This document shows, piece by piece, positions 1 through 5,586 of a stretch of 6,408 bases of DNA (the stretch's first letter is position 1; each line of letters opens with the position of its first letter). The notes beneath the pieces were generated by a model, which was not told where the DNA came from, ran no database searches, and saw only the letters and a program-made list of their open reading frames with translations. Position numbers and translations under genes: made by a program. The stretch comes from Gammaproteobacteria bacterium RIFCSPLOWO2_02_FULL_56_15 (GTDB lineage Bacteria > Pseudomonadota > Gammaproteobacteria > Eutrophobiales > Eutrophobiaceae): contig MGYR01000096.1 in the NCBI GenBank assembly GCA_001801825.1, forward strand, positions 1 through 6,408, given 5' to 3'.

Positions 1-173
1 AAGTGAATCTCCCCATCCAGGCGCAAGCTGCGTCCGGTCACACTCTGAACCTTGTTGCTGATCCATCCCTTGTACTCATTCGGATCCAGTGTTGTCACGG
101 CAATCGCGACCGCCAGCACCAGGATGACCAGCAACCCGGCCAGTACGGCAAACAGTTTTAACAGTGCTTTCAT
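1..173 (-). CDS. AsmA-family protein, N-terminal fragment (cut by window edge)
   Basis: Only the first 57 complete codons lie in the window. The protein starts MKALLKLFAV and continues with one long hydrophobic segment (about residues 4-27), then TLDPNEYKGWISNKVQSVTG and a GRSLRLDGEI stretch. A single N-terminal membrane anchor followed by '(D)PN-x-Y-K-x-x-I...V...TGR-x-L-x-L-x-G-x-I' is the typical opening of AsmA-family proteins. These are large inner-membrane-anchored periplasmic proteins linked to envelope lipid or outer-membrane homeostasis. The start is supported by an AGGAGA ribosome binding site about 7 bases upstream of the ATG. It lies 14 bases downstream of the argH stop on the same strand, so it is probably cotranscribed with argH. 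The family call is fairly secure. The specific subfamily and function cannot be judged from this fragment. Confidence 0.85.
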   Translation of the reverse strand, partial: MKALLKLFAVLAGLLVILVLAVAIAVTTLDPNEYKGWISNKVQSVTGRSLRLDGEIH

Positions 174-187
174 GTCTCTTCTCCTGC

Positions 188-1591
188 TTACCTACGCATG
201 CTTGAAAGCTCCTTGCGTGCCTGTTCAATCGCCTGGCGGACCCTCGTCGGGGCCGTACCGCCAATATGATCCCTGGCGTTCACCGAACCGGCCGGATCCA
301 GGCACACGAATACGTCGGCATCGATAAGGCTGCTGAACTGCCGCAATTCCTCCAGGGTCAAGGCAGCCAGATCCTGCCCCTGATGGATGGCGTACTGCAC
401 GGAAGCACCAACAATGGCATGGGCATCCCGGAATGCCACCCCTTTCCGGACCAGATAATCCGCCAGATCCGTTGCCGTGGTGTAGCCTTGCACGGCGGCC
501 AGCCACATCTGCTCAGGGTTAACCTTCACTGCCGGGATCAGTCCCGCATAAGCCTCCAGCGCGGCTTTGACGGTATCCAGCGCATCGAACAGGATCAGTT
601 TGTCCTCCTGATTATCCCGGTTATAGGCCAGTGGCTGCGCCTTCATCAGGGTAAGACCCGCCATCAGATCGCCGAAGACCCGGCCACTTTTCCCGCGCAC
701 CAGCTCCGGTACATCAGGATTCTTCTTCTGCGGCATGATCGATGATCCGGTACAAAAGGCGTCATCGATGTCGATGAACCCGAAACGTGGCGAGATCCAT
801 AAGATCAGCTCCTCGGAAAACCTGGACAAATGCATCATGATAAGCGCAGCCACGGCGCAGAACTCGATGACAAAATCCCGATCACTCACCGCATCCAGCG
901 AGTTGCGGCACACGGCCTCGAATCCCAGCAGCTCCGCTGTATAATGACGGTCTATGGGGAAAACAGTCCCGGCTAGCGCCGCCGAACCCAGAGGCATGAC
1001 ATTAATTCTCTGTCGGCAATCATCCAACCTCTGCACATCGCGTAGCAACATCTCGTACCATGCCATCATATGATGACCGAAAGTCACGGGCTGGGCGGCC
1101 TGCATGTGGGTAAACCCAGGCATGATGGTCTGCGCCTCCCGATCCGCCAGGTCCACGAGCACCCGCATGACCTCAAGCAACAGGATGCGGACCACAGCCG
1201 TCTCATCCCGCAGATACAGGCGCAGATCGGTCGCCACCTGGTCGTTGCGTGAGCGCCCGGTATGCAGTTTTTTGCCCACTTCACCGATGCGCTCCACCAG
1301 TGCAGTTTCGATGTTCATATGCACATCTTCCAGGGCAGTCCGCCATTCGAAGAGGCCCGCATCAATGTCCTTTTCTATCGCCTCCAGTCCTGCAATAATT
1401 TGTCCGCAGTCGTTTTCCGGGAGAACGCCGACCCGGGCAAGCATGCGGACGTGGGCGATGGATCCGGTGATGTCATGGTGATAGAGACGCTTGTCGAAGG
1501 AGACGGATTCCGTGAAATTTTCCACAAAACTGTCGGTGGATTCCGTAAACCGTCCGCCCCAGGGCTTTACTGTCTTCTGTCCGGATGTCAT
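188..1591 (-). CDS. argH: Argininosuccinate lyase
   Basis: Cytosolic enzyme of the last arginine biosynthesis step, splitting argininosuccinate into arginine and fumarate. From the ATG at 1591 it is 467 residues, normal for the family. Visible landmarks are PWGGRF near residues 10-15, the HTGRSRND substrate-binding block at 110-117, GFTHMQAAQP at 159-168 with the conserved TH pair (H162 a likely catalytic residue), and the fumarase/aspartase superfamily signature GSSIMPQKKNPD at 282-293 containing the catalytic serine loop. An in-frame ATG at 1642 would add 17 residues (MGYTVSYQNN...). I prefer 1591 because family members usually have WGGRF within about 10-15 residues of the start, and because a candidate -10 box lies inside that extension. 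Neither start has a strong ribosome binding site: the 1591 ATG is preceded only by ACAAAG, and the 1642 ATG has a GAGAGGG set rather far away. The gene is divergent from the AlgZ-type kinase gene and followed closely by an asmA-like gene. Confidence 0.97.
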   Translation of the reverse strand: MTSGQKTVKPWGGRFTESTDSFVENFTESVSFDKRLYHHDITGSIAHVRMLARVGVLPENDCGQIIAGLEAIEKDIDAGLFEWRTALEDVHMNIETALVERIGEVGKKLHTGRSRNDQVATDLRLYLRDETAVVRILLLEVMRVLVDLADREAQTIMPGFTHMQAAQPVTFGHHMMAWYEMLLRDVQRLDDCRQRINVMPLGSAALAGTVFPIDRHYTAELLGFEAVCRNSLDAVSDRDFVIEFCAVAALIMMHLSRFSEELILWISPRFGFIDIDDAFCTGSSIMPQKKNPDVPELVRGKSGRVFGDLMAGLTLMKAQPLAYNRDNQEDKLILFDALDTVKAALEAYAGLIPAVKVNPEQMWLAAVQGYTTATDLADYLVRKGVAFRDAHAIVGASVQYAIHQGQDLAALTLEELRQFSSLIDADVFVCLDPAGSVNARDHIGGTAPTRVRQAIEQARKELSSMRR

Positions 1592-1714
1592 CTTTGTATA
1601 CGGTTGTGTTGCATTATTTTGATAGGAGACAGTATAACCCATGCACTGCCGAAACCCTCTCTTGTCCCCGCAAAACCTGGCAACGGCAATTTTTCATCAC
1701 TATCCGGAGGATTT
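1592..1714. promoter_or_regulatory. Divergent argH / algZ intergenic region with overlapping -10 candidates
   Basis: This 123-base gap separates two divergent genes. The segment AGTATAAC at 1631-1638 reads TATAAC on the plus strand (1633-1638) and TATACT on the minus strand (1636-1631); each matches the sigma70 -10 consensus at 5 of 6 bases. For the plus direction a weak -35 (TTGCAT, 1609-1614) lies 18 bases upstream. For the minus direction no good -35 is visible at 17 bases (GAGGGT). A minus-strand start near 1624 would give argH a leader of about 33 bases before the ATG at 1591. A plus start near 1645 would give algZ a leader of about 70 bases. These are pattern matches only. Confidence 0.4.
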
Positions 1715-2791
1715 GTGACCGAGACACCGGCTGACACGCATCCATCACAACCTGGGGCATCATTCCTACCCGATTTCTGCGGCACCCGCATGGTATTCGT
1801 GGTCGTAATCGCCGCCGAGTTGCTCGCCGTCGCTTTGAGCCTGGCGCGTTTGCCTGCAGAAGACAATCCCTTGATTGACCTGGCCCTCAACTCATTGTTC
1901 ATACAATGGGGTGCGCTGGGTTGCACCGCTGTGCTCTGCCTCAGCCGCCAGTGGCTTAACGGTCTACGGGATCAACCGGCAGCCAGCCTCGCCTATCTGC
2001 TCTGCCTGCTGACCTGCCTCCTGATCAGTGAAACAGCATGGCTGGTATTTCGGAACTGGCTGGGACTGGTTGGGATTTTCCCCGATACCCACGTGATATT
2101 CCTGCTCCAGAGCATGGGGATCAGCGCAATTGCGGCGGCGCTGGGACTCCGGTATTTCTATGTCCAGCATCAGCTCCGACTGCGCATCAAATCGGAGGCC
2201 GAGGCCCGTTATCAGGCCCTGCAATCCCGGATCCGGCCCCATTTCCTCTTCAATTGCATGAACACCATCGCCAGTCTCGTACGCCGCGATCCAATACTGG
2301 CCGAGCAGGCCATCGAGGACCTTTCCGATCTCTTTCGCGCGGCCCTGGCGGATGGACGGCAATATTGCACATTGCAGGATGAAATTGACTTGTGCAAACG
2401 CTATTTAAACATTGAAAAACAACGTCTGGGCAATCGCCTTACCGTGGTCTGGGATATGGATTCGCTCCCTGGTGATCTGAGACTGCCCGTCCTCTGCCTG
2501 CAGCCACTCATCGAAAACGCCATCTACCATGGGATAGAAACCCTGCCCAATGGCGGTCAGATAGAGATCCGCGGAGAGCGCCGCAAGTGGTTTGTCAGCA
2601 TCACCGTTGAAAATCCCCTGCACGAAACCGGATCCCGGCCGGCGCCTGGAAACCAACTGGCACAGGATAATATCCGCCAGCGGCTGGCCAGCCTTCATGA
2701 TCTCACCAATCCGCTCAAGGTCAGCATCCACGACAGCAAATACCGGGTGACTCTCAACATTCCCTACAGTCATGAAAATACTGATCGTTGA
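1715..2791 (+). CDS. algZ: AlgZ/FimS-type membrane sensor histidine kinase (LytS/YehU-like class)
   Basis: Predicted 358-residue inner-membrane sensor of a two-component system, partner of the AlgR-type regulator that follows. The open frame runs back to 1262, but everything before about 1640 is antisense to argH. I chose the GTG at 1715 because GGAGG stands 4 bases upstream and the resulting length suits AlgZ. The N-terminal half has about four hydrophobic segments (roughly residues 25-45, 57-78, 90-112 and 124-147). A short linker (about 150-170) leads to the His_kinase domain with RPHFLFNCMNTIASL, where H176 is the likely phosphoacceptor. The N-box is LQPLIENAIYHGI (262-274), followed by NGGQIEIRG. 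The usual DxGxG box is not present; in its place is VENPLHETGS...GNQLAQDNIRQRL (298-324), as expected of AlgZ rather than orthodox kinases. The position divergent from argH and the overlap with algR match the Pseudomonas arrangement. The signal sensed and the regulon here are unknown. Confidence 0.9.
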   Translation: MTETPADTHPSQPGASFLPDFCGTRMVFVVVIAAELLAVALSLARLPAEDNPLIDLALNSLFIQWGALGCTAVLCLSRQWLNGLRDQPAASLAYLLCLLTCLLISETAWLVFRNWLGLVGIFPDTHVIFLLQSMGISAIAAALGLRYFYVQHQLRLRIKSEAEARYQALQSRIRPHFLFNCMNTIASLVRRDPILAEQAIEDLSDLFRAALADGRQYCTLQDEIDLCKRYLNIEKQRLGNRLTVVWDMDSLPGDLRLPVLCLQPLIENAIYHGIETLPNGGQIEIRGERRKWFVSITVENPLHETGSRPAPGNQLAQDNIRQRLASLHDLTNPLKVSIHDSKYRVTLNIPYSHENTDR

Positions 2792-3515
2792 TGACGAGGA
2801 ACTTGCACGGGCACGCCTGCGGGATCTCCTGCGGGAAATTGACCAGGATTTTCAAATCATCCAGGCGGAAAACGGCAAAGCCGCGCTGGAGGTGATCGGC
2901 AGGGAGGTCCCTGATCTGGTGCTGATGGATATCCGTATGCCGGTGATGGATGGTCTGGAAGCCGCTTATCATCTCAGCACCATGCAGCCCGCACCGACGG
3001 TGATCTTCACGACCGCCTATCAGGATCATGCGCTCGCGGCCTTTGAGGCCAACGCCGTCGATTACCTGCTGAAACCCATCCGCCGCGATCGGCTGCAAAA
3101 ATCGCTGGAACGTGCGCGTATTATCACCCATACCCGCATGGAGAAGATCCTGGAACAAGAACCACACGGGAATGTGCGCAGCTTTCTGGTCTCCACAAAC
3201 GCCGGCCGTAAAGAACTGGTTCCTGTGGTGGAAATCGCCTTTTTCAAAGCGGATGGCAAGTACGTAGTGGCGGGCTGGAGAGGCCGGGAAATCTTGATCG
3301 ATGAACCGCTCAAATCACTGGAAACGGAATTTGCCGGGCGATTCCTTCGCATCCACCGCAACGCCCTGGTCGCCGTCGATCACATCGAATCACTACTGCG
3401 GGAAACCGCTGGGAGTTGCAGCCTCAAAATTCGTGGGAAAGACATCCTACTGGCGGTGAGCCGGCGTCATCTGATGCACGTTCGCAGAACCATCCGTGAT
3501 TTGGGGCAGGGATAG
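2772..3515 (+). CDS. algR: AlgR-type LytTR response regulator
   Basis: Cytosolic DNA-binding response regulator of 247 residues, close to the usual AlgR size. The receiver domain covers about residues 1-120: acidic pair D7-D8, phosphoacceptor D53 in LVLMDIRMP, the conserved Ser/Thr position at T80/T81 (VIFTTAY) and the K101-P102 motif in VDYLLKPI. A linker leads to a LytTR DNA-binding domain at about 136-243, seen in the pattern VVEIAFFKADGKYV, then LKSLETEF and FLRIHRNALVAVDHIESL. The start overlaps the last 20 bases of the kinase gene and has no obvious ribosome binding site of its own, so translational coupling to the kinase is likely. In Pseudomonas AlgR controls alginate, type IV pili and virulence genes; whether targets are similar here cannot be told. 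The gene ends 24 bases before the convergent rsmE stop, with no convincing terminator between them. Confidence 0.93.
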   Translation: MKILIVDDEELARARLRDLLREIDQDFQIIQAENGKAALEVIGREVPDLVLMDIRMPVMDGLEAAYHLSTMQPAPTVIFTTAYQDHALAAFEANAVDYLLKPIRRDRLQKSLERARIITHTRMEKILEQEPHGNVRSFLVSTNAGRKELVPVVEIAFFKADGKYVVAGWRGREILIDEPLKSLETEFAGRFLRIHRNALVAVDHIESLLRETAGSCSLKIRGKDILLAVSRRHLMHVRRTIRDLGQG

Positions 3516-3539
3516 GACAGGCGGAACAAATGCCTTTCC

Positions 3540-4274
3540 TTACTTACACATATCACCCCAGAGTACCTGACAGGTACTGAGGGCTGCAATCGCCGCTGTT
3601 TCGGTCCGCAGCACGCGGGGTCCGATACGCACGCTGGTATACCCATTCTGGTGTGCCTGCACGATCTCCTCCCTGCTGAAACCACCCTCAGGTCCACAGA
3701 GCAGGCTGAGAGCCTTGACCGGTTCAGGCTGTTCGTGGAGAGTGCTGCTGCCATCCGGATCAAGGAGCAGTTTGAGGGGTTCCCTGTCCTGTACCACCCA
3801 GTCGCTAAAACACACCGGGACGGTAATCTCCGGCAGGCGATTGCGGCCGCATTGTTCACTGGCCTGGACTATGATTCCCTCCCAGTGCTGCAGCCGTTTA
3901 CCGACTCGCTCACCATCGAGGCTGACATTCCCATGTTCAGTAAGTACCGGGACGATGCGGCTCACACCGAGTTCCACGGCCTTCTGGATGGTGTAATCCA
4001 TGTGCTGACCGCGAGAGATCCCCTGGGCCAGCAGGATAAACAGATCAGATTCCCGCTCCTCATCCAAAAAGGCAAGCAGCTCGACTTCCACATGATGTTT
4101 TCCTATGGAAACAATCCGCGCCTCGTGACAACCCCCGGAACCATTGAAAACCTGCAGCGTCTGATCCACACGCATCCGCAATACCCGGCTGATATGATGG
4201 GAAGGCCTTTCTGGCAATCTGACCAAGGAATACGCCGGGAGCGGTTGATCCGCGTAGACTCGAACTATTCGCAT
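3540..4274 (-). CDS. rsmE: 16S rRNA (uracil(1498)-N(3))-methyltransferase RsmE
   Basis: SPOUT-class methyltransferase that uses S-adenosylmethionine to make m3U1498 in 16S rRNA of the small ribosomal subunit. The protein is 244 residues, the normal length. It opens with MRIVRVYADQPL, a typical RsmE start, then a PUA-like N-terminal region (about 1-70) containing HHISRVLRMRVDQ. The catalytic knot domain shows QKAVELGVSRIVPVLTEHGN (97-116), QASEQCGR (137-144), the SAM-binding LLCGPEGGFSREE (191-203) and IGPRVLRTETAAIAAL (217-232). These blocks are diagnostic. A ribosome binding site AAGGCGAG sits just before the ATG. The gene is convergent with algR and divergent from the TerB-like gene, so it is probably its own transcription unit. 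The long plus-strand open frame on the other strand is a shadow. Confidence 0.97.
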   Translation of the reverse strand: MRIVRVYADQPLPAYSLVRLPERPSHHISRVLRMRVDQTLQVFNGSGGCHEARIVSIGKHHVEVELLAFLDEERESDLFILLAQGISRGQHMDYTIQKAVELGVSRIVPVLTEHGNVSLDGERVGKRLQHWEGIIVQASEQCGRNRLPEITVPVCFSDWVVQDREPLKLLLDPDGSSTLHEQPEPVKALSLLCGPEGGFSREEIVQAHQNGYTSVRIGPRVLRTETAAIAALSTCQVLWGDMCK

Positions 4275-4349
4275 ATCTCGCCTTTTTTGAATTAAATGTG
4301 CACCAGAAGTAATCAGGACTTATTCAGCTTCCTTAGAGCTCCCTTTTTT

Positions 4350-4378
4350 TTGATGATTTCGTCCAAGGTGTTTATAGT
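4350..4378 (+). promoter_or_regulatory. Sigma70-type promoter for the TerB-like gene
   Basis: TTGATG (4350-4355, 4 of 6 to the -35 consensus) and TATAGT (4373-4378, 5 of 6 to the -10 consensus) are separated by exactly 17 bases. Transcription would begin near 4385, leaving a leader of about 36 bases before the ATG at 4421. The rest of the 146-base gap between rsmE and this gene holds an eight-T run (4344-4351) overlapping the -35 and nothing else I can name. This is a pattern match without experimental support. Confidence 0.55.
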
Positions 4379-4420
4379 AGGCGGTAGTAATCCAACGGAT
4401 CCTTGGTCTACCAGAATCAC

Positions 4421-4882
4421 ATGCTCAAATCTTTCAAGGAATTTTTCACTCCCGTATTCAGCCCGGAACAGGATCAGCACAGGGTCATCGACCTCAAGCT
4501 GGCGGCAGCCGTACTGATGGTCGAGGTGGGCATGGCCGATTCCACGATTGCCAAGGAGGAACGCAGGGTCATGGAACGTACGCTGCAGGAATCATTTAAA
4601 CTCTCGCCTCAAGAGGCAAATGAAATTGTCTGCCTGGCCGAGCAGGAAGTGGATCATGCCGTTTCCCTGCATGAGTTCACCAGTCTGCTCAATAAATCCC
4701 TTGGCAAAAAGGAAAAAAACAGCATTTTGGAGATTCTCTGGGCGGTAGCATTCGCCGATAACTTGCTGGATAAGTACGAGGAATACTACATCCGCAAGAT
4801 TGCGGATTTACTTTATGTCTCCCACCGGGATTATATCCGAGCCAAACACCTGGCAGCGGTAAACCCCGATCCGCAAGCTTAA
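4421..4882 (+). CDS. TerB-like (tellurite resistance protein B family) protein
   Basis: Predicted soluble, all-helical protein of 153 residues. The core (about 23-142) has the two-fold TerB/DjlA-N-like pattern: IDLKLAAAVLMVEVGMAD, with acidic residues D40, E46 and E47, then ILEILWAVAFADNLLDKYEE, with D113, D117 and E120-E121, followed by IRKIADLLYVSHRDYIRAKH. Repeated 'hydrophobic helix then acidic D...(D/E)E' blocks are the metal-binding hallmark of the fold. TerB-family members occur in tellurite resistance and membrane stress modules, but small stand-alone versions like this have no assigned function, and no other ter gene is visible here. I chose the ATG at 4421 (MLKSFKEFF) over a TTG at 4403 because it fits the usual short N-terminus. 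No clear ribosome binding site precedes it. The final codons and stop lie inside a 36-base tandem duplication. Confidence 0.82.
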   Translation: MLKSFKEFFTPVFSPEQDQHRVIDLKLAAAVLMVEVGMADSTIAKEERRVMERTLQESFKLSPQEANEIVCLAEQEVDHAVSLHEFTSLLNKSLGKKEKNSILEILWAVAFADNLLDKYEEYYIRKIADLLYVSHRDYIRAKHLAAVNPDPQA

Positions 4883-4929
4883 CCTCCGGCAGCGGTAAAC
4901 CCCGATCCGCAAGCTTAACTTCCGGCAGC
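4852..4929. repeat. 36-bp tandem direct repeat across convergent gene ends
   Basis: Two adjacent 36-base units, 4852-4887 and 4888-4923, each begin GGCAGCGGTAAACCCCGATC and end AAGCTTAAC(C/T)TCC. They differ at one position (C4884 versus T4920). A partial third copy, GGCAGC, follows at 4924-4929. Unit 1 holds the last codons and stop of the TerB-like gene; unit 2 holds the last codons and stop of the minus-strand rsd/algQ gene. Because 36 is a multiple of three, unit 2 would again read AVNPDPQA-stop in the TerB frame. The GGCAGC at every boundary suggests slippage or recombination between 6-base repeats. Confidence 0.95.
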
Positions 4930-5370
4930 CCCTCTCCCGTCTAGCATTCTGCTTATCAGTTGATCCTCGAACACCATGCGGCTGGTCAACGCCTCCCCCA
5001 GCCTGGAAAGCTCAGAGTAGATGGAATCCAATACACGAGGTTTCTCCGGATCGTATTTCTCGTTGAAATCCAGGACAACACGCGTGGACTCCTCGATCCT
5101 TGGATACACTTCGAGTGCGAGATCCAGCACCTTCCTGCGACGTTCCTGCCTTTCGACAATTCGCTGAAAGAGGCCAAAGTGGCCAGCGGCAATGTAATCC
5201 ACCAGTAACTGGCAAAATTCATCCAGGAGTTCCGGACTTGGCGGATCGGGTTTCCGGTACGAAAGCTGCAGTAACAGCGATAGCAGTTGCCGCCGCTCCT
5301 CCAGCAGATGTTCAATCCGTTCCCTGGACTGACTCCGCCGATCAACGCCTGGTGACTCTCCCCCTGTCAT
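4915..5370 (-). CDS. rsd: Rsd/AlgQ-family anti-sigma70 regulator
   Basis: Predicted cytosolic protein of 151 residues, near the usual 150-160 for Rsd/AlgQ. Family landmarks in order: IEHLLEERRQLLSLLLQL (about 19-36), matching the helix that opens Rsd; ELLDEFCQLLVDYIAAGHFGLFQRIVE (47-73), close to the family block LDxFCQxLVDYxSAGHF; YPRIEESTRVVLDFNEKYD (89-107); and LSRLGEALTSRMVFEDQLISRMLD (120-143), matching GEALExRFxLEDxLI. Rsd in E. coli and AlgQ in P. aeruginosa bind the housekeeping sigma factor and shift polymerase toward alternative sigmas. AlgQ was first found as an alginate regulator, which fits the nearby algZ/algR pair. A ribosome binding site AAAGGTG lies about 6 bases before the ATG. 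The last residues and stop lie in the duplicated 36-base unit. The gene is convergent with the TerB-like gene and divergent from the protein kinase. The symbol algQ would be equally apt. Confidence 0.92.
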   Translation of the reverse strand: MTGGESPGVDRRSQSRERIEHLLEERRQLLSLLLQLSYRKPDPPSPELLDEFCQLLVDYIAAGHFGLFQRIVERQERRRKVLDLALEVYPRIEESTRVVLDFNEKYDPEKPRVLDSIYSELSRLGEALTSRMVFEDQLISRMLDGRGAAGS

Positions 5371-5405
5371 GACACACCTTTGCGAGAATTTTCATGGAAA
5401 TGCGT

Positions 5406-5411
5406 ATCATA
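5406..5411 (-). promoter_or_regulatory. Possible -10 box for the rsd/algQ gene
   Basis: On the minus strand these bases read TATGAT, 5 of 6 to the sigma70 -10 consensus. A start near 5399 would leave about 29 bases of leader before the ATG at 5370. No good -35 hexamer is visible at 16-18 bases upstream, so this is a weak call. Confidence 0.3.
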
Positions 5412-5431
5412 CTACAAGTTCCTGACATAGG

Positions 5432-5513
5432 TGTCTCCCGCTGCTGAACCAGCCAGACCTGGATTGCAGCATGTTCCAAGTGGGAACAGAAGTCCGATTG
5501 TGCAGCAGAGACA
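5432..5513. repeat. Nested inverted repeats in the rsd / kinase intergenic region
   Basis: Within the 216-base divergent gap, the inner palindrome TGTTCCAAGTGGGAACA (5472-5488) has perfect 6-base arms around 5 bases. An outer pair, TGTCTC (5432-5437) with GAGACA (5508-5513), is continued by GCTGC (5440-5444) with GCAGC (5502-5506). A second GCAGC copy at 5466-5470 could compete for the same partner. The inner palindrome resembles an operator for a dimeric regulator; the outer pair would bracket it in a folded RNA. No T-run follows, so it does not look like an intrinsic terminator. The role is unknown. Confidence 0.5.
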
Positions 5514-5573
5514 GAGCCCCGCTCCCTAGACATCATTTTTCAAACTATTGAAGCAAATCGGAACCAGTGGAAT

Positions 5574-5579
5574 TATAAT
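5574..5579 (+). promoter_or_regulatory. Consensus -10 box directly before the protein kinase gene
   Basis: TATAAT matches the sigma70 -10 consensus at all six bases. Standard spacing would place the transcription start at about 5586, next to the GTG at 5587, giving an essentially leaderless message. A good -35 is lacking: TTGAAG (5548-5553) is 20 bases upstream, longer than usual, and the bases at 17-18 are poor. The box could be chance in an AT-rich stretch. Confidence 0.4.
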
Positions 5580-5586
5580 CCGCTTG

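Noticed and set aside
1262..1714. Long in-frame N-terminal extension of the sensor kinase reading frame
   Set aside because: It is antisense to the well-supported argH and has no membrane or domain pattern; GTG 1715 with GGAGG gives a normal AlgZ length.
3516..3539. Terminator between algR and rsmE
   Set aside because: Only AGGC/GCCT (4 bp, 9-base loop) can pair, and no run of T follows a stable stem on either strand.
3651..4295. 214-codon open frame on the plus strand
   Set aside because: Lies wholly opposite rsmE, whose family motifs are diagnostic; the plus-strand product resembles nothing and has no clear start signal.
4326..4351. Intrinsic terminator: AGCT dyad followed by eight T
   Set aside because: The stem is only 4 bp and ends in CCC before the T-run; no plus-strand gene ends just upstream, and the T-run is part of a better promoter match.
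4852..4929. CRISPR-like or mobile-element repeat
   Set aside because: The two units are directly adjacent without spacers, and they contain the normal ends of two genes; simple tandem duplication explains them.
5514..5524. Short hairpin GAGC-CCC-GCTC before a T-rich stretch
   Set aside because: The stem is 4 bp and the T-run starts about 12 bases later; no plus-strand transcript needs termination there.
5342..5536. 64-codon minus-strand open frame upstream of rsd/algQ
   Set aside because: It overlaps the rsd/algQ start in another frame and has no recognisable features or ribosome binding site.
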